In this document: positions 7,974 to 17,066 of the stretch, piece after piece
Layout of the letters: every line of letters starts with the position of its first letter
How positions within the stretch are numbered: position 1 is the first letter of the stretch
NCBI GenBank assembly: GCA_015066175.1
Contig: SVOW01000012.1
Location: 1-64,000, forward strand
Origin: Oscillospiraceae bacterium
GTDB taxonomy: Bacteria; Bacillota; Clostridia; Oscillospirales; Acutalibacteraceae
Length of the DNA: 64,000 nt
Direction of reading: 5' to 3'
The notes under the pieces: model-generated
The model's input: the letters and a program-made list of their open reading frames with translations, nothing else
Databases searched by the model: none
What the model was told of the DNA's origin: nothing
Translations under genes and position numbers: made by a program

Positions 7974-8287
7974 TCCGGTACACTCTCCTTAACGTCTGCG
8001 CAGACTAAAATGGTATGTATATCCACGCAGCGGTTATGAAAATCGTGGCAAACTATATATTGTATTCAAAACTGTTAAGATTCTTTACATTTGTAATCTT
8101 TTTTCAAGAGCATAAAAACTTCCGTAGTTATGCGCCAATATTATAACACCATATCTCGTAAAAATAAAGTCTTTTTGAGAAAAAAATTTACCAAATACAA
8201 TAATTGTAATTTTGTTGTAATTTTTGAATAGCGTTTGTTACCGTTTTGTATTTAATCTACATATTGTATTTTCATAAAATGAAGATA
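7974..8287. other. Intergenic region upstream of murA
   Basis: 314 bases with no coding potential, very AT-rich. A TATAAT box reads on the minus strand at 8140-8145, which could be the murA -10, but I see no convincing -35 at proper spacing. No clear terminator for the pseudouridine synthase was found at its 3' end near 8288. Confidence 0.4.
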
Positions 8288-9169
8288 CTACATGTTTTTT
8301 TCAATTTTTTCCTTTAATTTTTCCATATCTTCCCACAAGGGAGCAGTAACAGAAAGCATTTTTCCCGTAACTGGATGGCAAAAAACCATTTTTTCACAGT
8401 GCAGAGCGTGTCTTTTGATTTCATCATCTGCTTTTCCGTACATATCGTCACCTACAAGCGGAGTGCCCATATGAGAAAAATGAACCCTTATCTGATGTGT
8501 TCTGCCCGTTTCCAGCCATACACGAAGAAGTGACCTTTCATTATCGTGTGCTTCAACTGAATAATGAGTTACTGCTCTGTCGCCCTCATCACCTGCAGCA
8601 CGCAGAGTTTTCATCGGGTCGGGTCGATAAATGGGCTTGTCTATTGTGCCGGAAGAAGTGTATACGCCTTCCGTTATTGCAATATATTCCTTGCTGACAC
8701 CATCTTCGGAAAGACGTGAAGCAGCATAGCCGTTAAGGGCAATCATCATAAGGCCTGACGTGCCTTTATCAAGTCTGCCCACAGCCCTGAAAACTGCATC
8801 TTTGTTCTTTTTCTGAAGATAACCCGTTACAACATTTGCAAGAGTATCTCCCTGATGGTTGTGAGTGGGATGGACTGCAATAAAGGGGCTTTTGTTAATA
8901 ATGAGAATATCATCATCTTCATACACAACTTCAAGTTCCCCTTCGCGTGCCTGAGCCGTGCTTTCGCCTTCGGGAATGTTTACCGTAAGTATATCGCCTG
9001 TATGAATTCTGTCGATTGTTCTGATATGCCCTCCGTTTAAAAGTATTCCCTCAGGAAATGTTTTTAAACTCGCAACAAGCCTTGCGGAAAGTTTTGCCTG
9101 TCCGCGAAGATACCACAGCACTTTATCGCCGTCAAATTCACTTTCTATCACATAGTCAATTTTTCTCAT
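8288..9169 (-). CDS. RluA-family pseudouridine synthase
   Basis: A protein of about 293 residues with an N-terminal S4-like RNA-binding region (LSARLVASLKTFPEGILLNG) and the RluA catalytic box GRLDKGTSGLMMIA, with the catalytic aspartate in RLD. TGRTHQIRVHFSHMGTPLVG is also present. It converts uridine to pseudouridine in rRNA or tRNA; RluD-type is likely, but the target cannot be fixed from sequence. A GTG at 9178 is in frame, but the ATG at 9169 has the better ribosome-site distance. Divergent from the sugar operon. Confidence 0.93.
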   Translation of the reverse strand: MRKIDYVIESEFDGDKVLWYLRGQAKLSARLVASLKTFPEGILLNGGHIRTIDRIHTGDILTVNIPEGESTAQAREGELEVVYEDDDILIINKSPFIAVHPTHNHQGDTLANVVTGYLQKKNKDAVFRAVGRLDKGTSGLMMIALNGYAASRLSEDGVSKEYIAITEGVYTSSGTIDKPIYRPDPMKTLRAAGDEGDRAVTHYSVEAHDNERSLLRVWLETGRTHQIRVHFSHMGTPLVGDDMYGKADDEIKRHALHCEKMVFCHPVTGKMLSVTAPLWEDMEKLKEKIEKNM

Positions 9170-9253
9170 TTGCTTCACCGCCGTTATTATACCATATTTA
9201 CTATCAGGTCACAATAAAATATAAAAAAATCAGCAAAAATTATCAAAAAACTC

Positions 9254-9281
9254 TTGAAAAATAACACCGTTGTGGTATCAT
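9254..9281 (+). promoter_or_regulatory. Promoter of the sugar operon
   Basis: -35 TTGAAA (9254-9259), 16-base spacer, -10 TATCAT (9276-9281). Imperfect inverted half-sites AACACCGTT (9262-9270) and AACGGAGTGTT (9293-9303) flank the -10. They could be a repressor operator. No regulator gene is adjacent. Confidence 0.45.
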
Positions 9282-9332
9282 TAAATCAAATAACGGAGTG
9301 TTCGTCATTCCTGAATTTTGGAGGTTTTAAAC

Positions 9333-10418
9333 ATGGAAAAGAAATTGAAAGTCGGCATCATCGGTTGCGGTGGTATCGCTAACGGCAAACACATGCCTTC
9401 ATTGCAGAAAATAAGCGATAAAGTTGAAATGGTTGCTTTCTGCGACATCATTGAAGAAAAAGCTGTGAAAGCAGCAGAAAAATTCGGCACACCCGATGCT
9501 AAGGTTTATACTGATTATAAAGAACTTCTCAAAGACGAAACAATTGACGTTATTCACGTTTGCACACCTAACCGTTCACACAGTTTTATTACTGTTGATT
9601 CTCTTGAAGCAGGCAAACACGTAATGTGCGAAAAGCCTATGGCTAAAACTTACGACGAAGCAAAGAAAATGCTTGAAGCTGCTCAGAGAACGGGTAAAAA
9701 GCTTACAATCGGTTATCAGTCACGTTGCAGATCTGATTCTATTTACCTTAAAGAATGCTGCAAAAATGGCGAACTTGGTGAAATCTACTTTGCAAAGGCT
9801 CACGCTTTAAGACGCCGTGCAGTTCCCACATGGGGCGTTTTCCTTAACGAATACGAACAGGGTGGCGGTCCCCTTATCGATATCGGCACACACGCACTTG
9901 ACCTTACTCTCTGGATGATGGATAACTACAAGCCCAGAATGGTTGTAGGTACTACATATAAAAAACTCGGCCAACAGAAAGGCACTGCAAACGCATGGGG
10001 CGATTGGGACCCTGAAAAATTCACAGTTGAAGATTCAGCTTTCGGCTTTGTTGTTATGGAAAACGGTGCAACAATCGTGCTTGAATCAAGCTGGGCACTC
10101 AACATCAGAAATCCCATTGAAGCATCAACAACACTCTGCGGTACAAAGGGCGGCGCAGATATGATTGACGGACTTAAACTCAACTACGTTAAAAACAACC
10201 GTCAGGTTGTTGAAGAGCCCGACTTTGATGTTGGCGGCGTTGCATTCTTCGACGGCGAAAAAATGGATTGCTCAGAAGTTGAAGCACGTCTCTGGATTGA
10301 CGCTATCATCAATGACACAGAAGTTAACACAAAACCTGAAGAGGCTATTGTTGTTACACAGATACTTGAAGCAATTTATGAATCAGCAAAAACAGGCAAG
10401 CCTGTATTTCTTGCATAA
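9333..10418 (+). CDS. Gfo/Idh/MocA-family oxidoreductase (first)
   Basis: A protein of about 361 residues with an N-terminal Rossmann fold (GIIGCGGIANGKHMPSL), the catalytic lysine box EKPMAK, and a C-terminal alpha/beta domain with GGGPLIDIGTHALDL containing the usual Asp/His pair. The family oxidises or reduces a sugar or cyclitol hydroxyl with NAD(P). The ATG at 9333 has GGAGG at 9320-9324; the frame opens earlier but without a site. First gene of a four-gene plus-strand operon with two isomerase-like genes and a second dehydrogenase. Substrate unknown; an inositol-like or 3-keto-sugar pathway is inferred from gene content. Confidence 0.9.
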   Translation: MEKKLKVGIIGCGGIANGKHMPSLQKISDKVEMVAFCDIIEEKAVKAAEKFGTPDAKVYTDYKELLKDETIDVIHVCTPNRSHSFITVDSLEAGKHVMCEKPMAKTYDEAKKMLEAAQRTGKKLTIGYQSRCRSDSIYLKECCKNGELGEIYFAKAHALRRRAVPTWGVFLNEYEQGGGPLIDIGTHALDLTLWMMDNYKPRMVVGTTYKKLGQQKGTANAWGDWDPEKFTVEDSAFGFVVMENGATIVLESSWALNIRNPIEASTTLCGTKGGADMIDGLKLNYVKNNRQVVEEPDFDVGGVAFFDGEKMDCSEVEARLWIDAIINDTEVNTKPEEAIVVTQILEAIYESAKTGKPVFLA

Positions 10419-10433
10419 TCAGGAGGCATAAAA

Positions 10434-11156
10434 ATGAAATTGGCAGTACAACTTTATTCACTCAGACACGATTATTCAGACGGCGAAGGATTCCTTAAAA
10501 TCCTTGAAAAAGTAAAAGAAATCGGCTTTGAAGGCGTTGAATTTGCAGGCTACGCAGGGTTAGAGCCTGAAGTTATCAAAGCAAAGCTTGATGAGCTTGG
10601 TCTTACAGCAGTAGGCTGCCACATGGGCCTTGACGATTTCAAGGAAGACAAAATTGACGAAACACTCAGAATCGCAAAAGTTCTCGGCATGAAATACGTT
10701 GGCATCGGCGGTGCTCCCCATACAACTGAAGAAGATGTTAAAATTCTCAACGACGTATTTGCTTTTGCTAACGAAAAAGGCGAAAAAGACGGAATTAAAT
10801 TCTACTATCACAACCACACAGAAGAATTTGAAATTATGTTCGGTGACAGATATTGCATGGATGTAATTGCAGATAAAGCATACCTTGAAGTTGACACTTA
10901 CTGGAGCTTCTGCGGTGGTGCTGATAACTACAAATACATCACAGAAAACAAAGACAGAATTGTTCTTCTTCACATCAAAGACGGTGTTGACAGAAAGCCC
11001 ACTGCTCTTGGCGAAGGTCAGAATGACTTGCTTACAGTTTTCAAAGCTGCAAAAGAAATCGACATGGAATGGCTTGTGCTTGAAAATGACGACCCTGTGC
11101 CCACAGGCGTTGAAGACATCACAAGAAGTATGGCTTATTTCAAAGCAAATTTATAA
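10434..11156 (+). CDS. Sugar phosphate isomerase/epimerase-like TIM barrel (240 aa)
   Basis: A 240-residue xylose-isomerase-like (AP-endonuclease-2 fold) protein. It starts MKLAVQLYSLR and carries likely metal ligands in YHNHTEEFE, LEVDTYWSF, LLHIKDG and LENDDP. Such enzymes isomerise, epimerise or dehydrate sugars and inosose-type ketones. It begins 15 bases after the first dehydrogenase with an AGGAGG site, so it is clearly co-transcribed. Its short length fits the compact members of the family. Confidence 0.88.
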   Translation: MKLAVQLYSLRHDYSDGEGFLKILEKVKEIGFEGVEFAGYAGLEPEVIKAKLDELGLTAVGCHMGLDDFKEDKIDETLRIAKVLGMKYVGIGGAPHTTEEDVKILNDVFAFANEKGEKDGIKFYYHNHTEEFEIMFGDRYCMDVIADKAYLEVDTYWSFCGGADNYKYITENKDRIVLLHIKDGVDRKPTALGEGQNDLLTVFKAAKEIDMEWLVLENDDPVPTGVEDITRSMAYFKANL

Positions 11157-11174
11157 TTAAAGAGGTATCTTAAA

Positions 11175-12140
11175 ATGAAACTTGGCGTTTTTACAACACT
11201 TCTCAGCGACAAACCGCTTGATGAAGCACTTGCATATTTTAAATCAAAAGGAATTGAAATGGTTGAAATCGGTTGCGGCGGATATCCGGGGAACGCTCAC
11301 GCAAACCCTGAAATTCTCCTTAACGATGAAAAAGCTTTTGACGAATTCAAAGCAACCCTTGACAAATACGGCCTTGAAATCAGTGCTTTAAGCTGTCATG
11401 GTAACCCTGTGCATCCCAATAAGGAAATTGCTGCAGAATTTGACAAAGTTATCCGCGACACAATTCTCCTTGCAGAAAAATTAGGTATTCATCAGATTAA
11501 CACATTCTCCGGTTGCCCCGGTGACTGGGAAGGTGCAAAATATCCCAACTGGGTAACTTGCCCCTGGCCTAACGATTTCGGCGAAATTCTTGAATATCAG
11601 TGGAATGACGTGCTTATCCCCTACTGGAAAAATCTTGTTGAATTTGCAAAAGCACACGGTGTTGACAAAATTGCACTTGAGCTTCACCCCGGTTTCTGCG
11701 TTTACAACACAGATTCACTCCTTAAACTCCGCGAAGCAGTAGGCCCTGAAATCGGTGCAAACTTTGACCCCAGCCACCTTATCTGGCAGGGAATGGACCC
11801 TGTTGCTGCTATCAGAAAATTAGGCGATGCAATTTTCCACTTCCACGCAAAGGATACAAAAATCGACAAATACAACACTGCAGTAAACGGTGTGCTTGAC
11901 ACAAAACCCTACGGCGATGAAATCAACCGTTCATGGATTTTCCGCAGTGTAGGCTACGGCAACGATGCTACTTACTGGAAAGATATTATCAGCAACCTCC
12001 GCCTTGTAGGTTATGACTATGCAATCAGCATTGAACATGAAGACAGCCTTATGAGCCAGGACGAAGGTCTTACAAAAGCAGTTGAAATGCTCAAGAGCGT
12101 TCTTATTACACAGAAAACAGGCGAAATGTGGTGGGTATGA
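11175..12140 (+). CDS. Sugar phosphate isomerase/epimerase-like TIM barrel (321 aa)
   Basis: A 321-residue TIM-barrel protein of the same superfamily as the preceding gene but clearly a different subfamily. The metal-site residues are visible in ALELHPGF, ANFDPSHLIWQG, HFHAKD and ISIEHED, in the expected order. It probably isomerises or epimerises the keto-sugar made by one of the neighbouring dehydrogenases. An AGAGG ribosome site precedes the ATG. Two different isomerase-fold enzymes in one operon suggest a multi-step ring rearrangement or elimination. Confidence 0.88.
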   Translation: MKLGVFTTLLSDKPLDEALAYFKSKGIEMVEIGCGGYPGNAHANPEILLNDEKAFDEFKATLDKYGLEISALSCHGNPVHPNKEIAAEFDKVIRDTILLAEKLGIHQINTFSGCPGDWEGAKYPNWVTCPWPNDFGEILEYQWNDVLIPYWKNLVEFAKAHGVDKIALELHPGFCVYNTDSLLKLREAVGPEIGANFDPSHLIWQGMDPVAAIRKLGDAIFHFHAKDTKIDKYNTAVNGVLDTKPYGDEINRSWIFRSVGYGNDATYWKDIISNLRLVGYDYAISIEHEDSLMSQDEGLTKAVEMLKSVLITQKTGEMWWV

Positions 12141-12160
12141 CCACTGCGGAGGTGTGTAAA

Positions 12161-13216
12161 ATGGCAAAGAAAAAATTTGGTTGGGGTTTAATCGGCTACG
12201 GCGGAATGGGTAACTACCATTTCGAAAAATTAAGCCTGCGTGATGATGTTGAAATTATCGGCACATATGATATCAACCCCGAAAGATGTAAAATCGCAGA
12301 AAGCAAAGGGCTTCACGCATTCGCAAGTGCAGATGAACTTTTAAACGATGACAGAATTGATTTTATCACAATTGCTACTCCCAATGAATTCCACAAGGAT
12401 TATGCAATACGTGCAATGAAAGCAGGCAAAGCTGTTATTTCTGAAAAGCCTGTTACAATGTCTTCTGAAGAACTTGACGAAATGATTAAGTGTTCAGAAG
12501 AAACAGGAAAACTTTTCACAGTTCATCAGAACAGACGTTGGGACCCTTGCTACCGCACAGTAAAGAAAATCTATGACGAAAACAAGCTTGGCAGAATTTT
12601 CCGTATTGAGCACAGAGTTCACGGTTCACGTGGTGTGCCCGGTGATTGGAGAAACAGACAGCCCGGCGGCGGCATGGTTTACGACTGGGGCGTGCATCTT
12701 CTTGACCAGATGCTTATGATGATGAACGGAGCAAAAGTTATATCTATCTATGCAACGCTCACTCATATCACAAACGATGAAGTTGACGATGGTTTCACTG
12801 CCTTAATAAAGTTTGATAACGATACAGAATGGATTATTGAAGTTTCAACTAACAACTTCATCTCTCTCCCGTATTGGTATGTGCTTGGTGAAAACGGTTC
12901 TGCTCAGATTGATGACTGGGAAGGGAACGGTACAATCAGCATGGTCACCGACTGGGAAAACAAAGATGCTGTTCCCGTTCAGGCAGGCGTTGGACTTACA
13001 AAGACCATGGCTCCCAGAACTGACGATACTATCGACGAATATCCTACAGAACCCGTAGAAAGCAACTGGGCTGAATATTACGATAATATCCTTGAAGTAT
13101 TGGAAAGAAAAGCAGAGCCTATCGTTACACACGCACAGCAAAGAAGATTGCTCAAGCTCATTGAAAACATTTTTGCTTCTGCAGAGGAAAACAAAGCAAT
13201 AAATGAAGTTTTTTAA
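12161..13216 (+). CDS. Gfo/Idh/MocA-family oxidoreductase (second)
   Basis: About 351 residues. The Rossmann motif is LIGYGGMGNYHFEKL, the lysine box is SEKPVTM, and the second domain has GGGMVYDWGVHLLDQM. It is only distantly similar to the first dehydrogenase, so it likely acts on a different position or in the reverse direction. The start at 12161 is fixed by GGAGG at 12148-12152; an upstream in-frame start at 12128 would overlap the previous gene without a site. Last gene before the terminator. Confidence 0.9.
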   Translation: MAKKKFGWGLIGYGGMGNYHFEKLSLRDDVEIIGTYDINPERCKIAESKGLHAFASADELLNDDRIDFITIATPNEFHKDYAIRAMKAGKAVISEKPVTMSSEELDEMIKCSEETGKLFTVHQNRRWDPCYRTVKKIYDENKLGRIFRIEHRVHGSRGVPGDWRNRQPGGGMVYDWGVHLLDQMLMMMNGAKVISIYATLTHITNDEVDDGFTALIKFDNDTEWIIEVSTNNFISLPYWYVLGENGSAQIDDWEGNGTISMVTDWENKDAVPVQAGVGLTKTMAPRTDDTIDEYPTEPVESNWAEYYDNILEVLERKAEPIVTHAQQRRLLKLIENIFASAEENKAINEVF

Positions 13217-13229
13217 CTTATAACTTATA

Positions 13230-13270
13230 AAAAAACGGTAGTTCCTTTTATTCAGGAACTACCGTTTTTT
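13230..13270. terminator. Bidirectional terminator
   Basis: A stem of about 17 bp (AAAAAACGGTAGTTCCT with its complement) around a short loop lies between two converging genes, with A-run and T-run on opposite sides. It should end both the sugar operon and the MMPL transporter transcript. Confidence 0.9.
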
Positions 13271-13276
13271 ATTGAA

Positions 13277-16200
13277 TTACTGTGATTTCTTCTTTTTCTT
13301 CTCTTTGGTTGTGAGTTTATCAAAGGCTGCCAACAAACCGGGAAGCATAAAGAGAATAAGAAGTATTGCTGCTGTGCAGCCGATTGAAATTGTCTGGCAA
13401 ATCTGTGCAATTGTGGGGTCAACAGGAGCAAAGCCGATAACTGCTGTTACAAACACCATAATAAGACCTGATGTGAAAATGGTGTGATTTGAGCCCTCGT
13501 ATGCAGCGAGAATCGCTTCTCTTATGGGTTTTGTTTTGCGGTTTTCGCGATAATAGTTAGTATACAAAATGCCGTAGTCAATGGTAGCACCCATAAGTAT
13601 GCATTGAACAACAAGCAATGCAAGGTAATACACGCTGTAGCCGAGAAGCCCGCTGACGGTTACTGTGATGTAAACGCCGCACTGCACAAGAAGCACAAGT
13701 ATAAGCGGAATGGGGATGCTTCTGAATGTTATTGCAACAACAAGGAAAATTGCCACAGCAGTAAGAATTGTTATGAGCAACAATTCCTTATCGAATGACT
13801 GCTGCATTTCATAACTCATGGGAGAATTACCGATGAAGTAATAATTACCCTCAAGATTTTCAGAAAACTCTTTATCAAGATTTTCTATGAATGCTGTTGT
13901 TTCATCTGCTTCAAGAGGAAGTGATGTATCAAGCATCATAAGAGAATAGTTTTTGCCTTTCATCTGCTTGAGGCCATCTTCAAGCTGTGTTTTTGCACCG
14001 AGAATCTGCTCTTTTGTTGCTGAATCAAGAAGCCCTGAAAGACGTGGGTCATTGAGCATATTATTGTAAAGATGGTCAAACAATTCCTGTATTGTAAGAG
14101 TCCACGTTTTATCACTGTTATTCACTGCAGAATAGTAGAGATAAAGCAGTGACACTGTGTTTTCGTCAAGTTTGTCTGAAAAACTGCCGAGAATAGCTGA
14201 CAAATCTTTCGCCTTATATTTTGTGTCTGCAACTATTGCATCTATAATAACTTCTGCAGTTGTGAGCATTGATGATGTTTCTTCGTCAATATAACCTGCA
14301 AAAGCCTGGTTTGTTACGATATCGCTGAGAATAAATTTCACAAAATTCTGCAACGAAACTTTCCAGCTGCTTGTGTCGCCATGCTCTGTTTTGTAAAGCA
14401 TAAACAACTGTCTGAGCTGTGCTGAATCAAGTCCCACAAGGTCTGCAATTTCATCTGCAGTGTATTCTTTCCCGCTTACAGCACCGTTTATAAACGCCTG
14501 ACCCATTCCGATGAGCGAAAGCTGCTCTTCATCCATCATGCCTGCGAATGTATCTTTGTTTTCAGCAAGGAAATTAACAACCGTCTGCAATGAAAGCTTT
14601 TTATCAGGTGAATTTTTGCTGAAATCGTAAACTGAATAGATTATTTTAATCTGCTCTGTTTCCATACCCAGCAGAGATGCCATTTCGGCACATGTAAGCT
14701 TTTTATCGCTTACCACGTTATCGATAATTTTATCCATCATCTGAAGAAGCGGAAGCATTTCATCATCAATCTGCGAAGCGAAAAGAGGGTTTGCAGCAAC
14801 ATCGCTCAGAATGAAATCAACAAGTTCTTCCAAAGACATTGTCTTGTTCTGTGCAAGACCGAATTTAAGAGTAAAGAGCGAATCAACAAGGCTTTCTTCA
14901 ATGCCGAGAACTGATGCAAGCTCCTCTGAAGTCATCTGTTTACGCACTGCATTTTTATCTGCAAACTGCGCAAGCATTTTTATCTGCGATGCTGTTTCCG
15001 CATCAAACTGCGATGCAAACATGGGGTTTGACAAGATGTCGTTTTCAATGAATTTTATGAATGATGAAACTGTCATTGATGCAGGACTGTAGGAATCAAC
15101 AGATGAGTAATAATAAGCATAAAGGAGATTCATCTGCTCTGCATCAATAGAAAGCTTTGATGCAAGTTCATCTGCACCAACTGGTTCAGTTACTGCATTG
15201 ACATCGCAGAAATCAGAAAGCAGACCAATCTGACCTTTTGTGTTTTCATCAAAGAAAGATGCATACATTTCGTTTGTTGCAACTTCGTTTACAACAAAAT
15301 CAGCAAAAACGGAAAGTGTCATTTTTCCTGAATCAACATTTTCGTCAGATGCGAAATAAAGCATAAAAATCTGCTTGATTTCATCTTCGCCCATACCGAA
15401 ATATTCTGCAATTTCCCCTGCAGTCATCGGAGTGGTAAGGCTTGATTTATCAGTAAATTTTTCTATCATTGACATATTTTCTTTCATGCTGTCGTCAATG
15501 AAAGATGAGAACATTTCATTAGGCAATACGCTTTCTGAAACGAACTTCATCACTTCGCTTACAGTAAGTTCAGTTTCTGCATCGCCCTTATATCTATCAT
15601 AATACAGCACAGAAAGAAGCGAAGCATCAACGCCCATATCAGCGCCCATTGTGTCAATCATTGCAACCATTTCGTTGGTTGTGAAAGATTTGCCGAGAGT
15701 TGTTGTATAACCAAGCACACTGTTGACTTTTTCGTGCTGTGAAAGTCTGTCGCCGATAGGTGCAATTTTGTCTTCATCTTTATTTTCATAAAGCACAACA
15801 ACAGGGTTTGATGTAGGGAAAATTTCTGCAATTTCATCTTCAACCTGAATTGTGTAAGTGATTGCTGTGATATTCTGCAAAAAGTACGTTGCAACAAACA
15901 AAACAACAAATATCACTGCGATAAATTTACGACCTTTGAAACCATATGTTGCTGCTTTGCCGAAAGGAATGTGAAGCTGCTTCTTGGAAGATTTTTCGAT
16001 TATCTTATCAAACATAAGAATGAGCACAGGCAGCACTGTAAACACGCAGACCATACTGAAAATAACACCTTTTGCAAGCACAAGGCCTAAATCAAGACCT
16101 ATTGTAAAGCTCATAAAAATAAGCATAAGAAGGCCGATAACAGTGGTCATTCCGCTTGAAACAACTGATGAGAATGCGTTTTTCAAAGCAAGTTTCATTG

Positions 16201-16927
16201 CAGAAAAATTGTCAGGTGCATTCAATTTTTCCTGACGATAGCGATTCATAAGAATAATTGAATAGTCCATTGAAAGCACTACCTGCAATATTGCAGAAAT
16301 CGAGAATGTCATCTGCGAAACGCTTTCAAACATCACGTTTGTGCCCATATTAAAGCCTATTGCAATGCCTATTGTGGCAAGGAATAAAACAGGCTCAAAC
16401 CATGATGAGCACATAAGAATAAGCACAACCATAAGCAGGCCGAAAGCAAGCAGAATCACCCACATCGGCAGGTTTGCACCTGTTGCGTTATCGTTTTTCA
16501 TAACCATTTCATAGCCATCAAAACCTGATTGAATATCGCTTTCAATTGCCATTTCTTCATTTGTCGAATACGCATATGATGTGCTGACTGTGAAAAGAGA
16601 ATATCCGTCTTTATCGTTTATATCAGGGTTATATGTAACGCTGTCTACATATTCGATATTTTCGAGTTTCTGCTTTACATTGCTTTTATCAACTTCAGAC
16701 AGGTTTTTAAACATAACACGTATTGTGCTGGGCATTTTTGTGTCAGGAAATTCTTCTGCCATAACTGACATACCCTGACTCATAGAAGATTCTTCAGGCA
16801 GATATTTTGTCATATCCGTGTTTATATTCACCTTAGGAATGAGCGAACAGCACACAAGGCACAACGCAACCATTACCACTAAAACTATTTTTCGTTTATC
16901 TACTATAAAATCAAAAATCTTTTTCAT
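13277..16927 (-). CDS. Giant MMPL/RND-family membrane protein with tandem repeats
   Basis: About 1216 residues. Two MMPL-type membrane halves are seen: a first helix near residue 12, five more helices about 150-320, and the second set near the C-terminus from about 1045 (LLLITILTAVAIFLVVAITF onward). The conserved DYSIILMNRYRQE and ATIDYGILYTNYYRE loops of the family are present. Between the halves, about residues 420-1020, lie roughly seven tandem repeats of about 80 residues, with pattern T..E[IL]A..LG, [FL]..L[FY], F[VI].FIL.D and NP.FAS.ID. The ATG at 16927 has GGAGG nearby. It probably exports a lipid or peptide, or acts in envelope assembly. No regulator gene is adjacent. Confidence 0.88.
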   Translation of the reverse strand: MKKIFDFIVDKRKIVLVVMVALCLVCCSLIPKVNINTDMTKYLPEESSMSQGMSVMAEEFPDTKMPSTIRVMFKNLSEVDKSNVKQKLENIEYVDSVTYNPDINDKDGYSLFTVSTSYAYSTNEEMAIESDIQSGFDGYEMVMKNDNATGANLPMWVILLAFGLLMVVLILMCSSWFEPVLFLATIGIAIGFNMGTNVMFESVSQMTFSISAILQVVLSMDYSIILMNRYRQEKLNAPDNFSAMKLALKNAFSSVVSSGMTTVIGLLMLIFMSFTIGLDLGLVLAKGVIFSMVCVFTVLPVLILMFDKIIEKSSKKQLHIPFGKAATYGFKGRKFIAVIFVVLFVATYFLQNITAITYTIQVEDEIAEIFPTSNPVVVLYENKDEDKIAPIGDRLSQHEKVNSVLGYTTTLGKSFTTNEMVAMIDTMGADMGVDASLLSVLYYDRYKGDAETELTVSEVMKFVSESVLPNEMFSSFIDDSMKENMSMIEKFTDKSSLTTPMTAGEIAEYFGMGEDEIKQIFMLYFASDENVDSGKMTLSVFADFVVNEVATNEMYASFFDENTKGQIGLLSDFCDVNAVTEPVGADELASKLSIDAEQMNLLYAYYYSSVDSYSPASMTVSSFIKFIENDILSNPMFASQFDAETASQIKMLAQFADKNAVRKQMTSEELASVLGIEESLVDSLFTLKFGLAQNKTMSLEELVDFILSDVAANPLFASQIDDEMLPLLQMMDKIIDNVVSDKKLTCAEMASLLGMETEQIKIIYSVYDFSKNSPDKKLSLQTVVNFLAENKDTFAGMMDEEQLSLIGMGQAFINGAVSGKEYTADEIADLVGLDSAQLRQLFMLYKTEHGDTSSWKVSLQNFVKFILSDIVTNQAFAGYIDEETSSMLTTAEVIIDAIVADTKYKAKDLSAILGSFSDKLDENTVSLLYLYYSAVNNSDKTWTLTIQELFDHLYNNMLNDPRLSGLLDSATKEQILGAKTQLEDGLKQMKGKNYSLMMLDTSLPLEADETTAFIENLDKEFSENLEGNYYFIGNSPMSYEMQQSFDKELLLITILTAVAIFLVVAITFRSIPIPLILVLLVQCGVYITVTVSGLLGYSVYYLALLVVQCILMGATIDYGILYTNYYRENRKTKPIREAILAAYEGSNHTIFTSGLIMVFVTAVIGFAPVDPTIAQICQTISIGCTAAILLILFMLPGLLAAFDKLTTKEKKKKKSQ

Positions 16928-17022
16928 ATTAAAACCTCCCGTGAGGGTATACTTTTCCGTTTCCATTGTACAATACAAATTTGTTAAAGAATATAAATAA
17001 ATGTTAAAAAAAATTAAACAAA

Positions 17023-17052
17023 AAATCCTCTTTGCATAAGCAAAGAGGATTT
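17023..17052 (-). terminator. Terminator of the GH29-ChbG operon
   Basis: A perfect 13-bp stem AAATCCTCTTTGC/GCAAAGAGGATTT with a four-base loop, followed by T-rich sequence on the minus strand. It lies 15 bases after the ChbG-like stop codon. Confidence 0.88.
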
Positions 17053-17066
17053 CACCAATTTATTGT

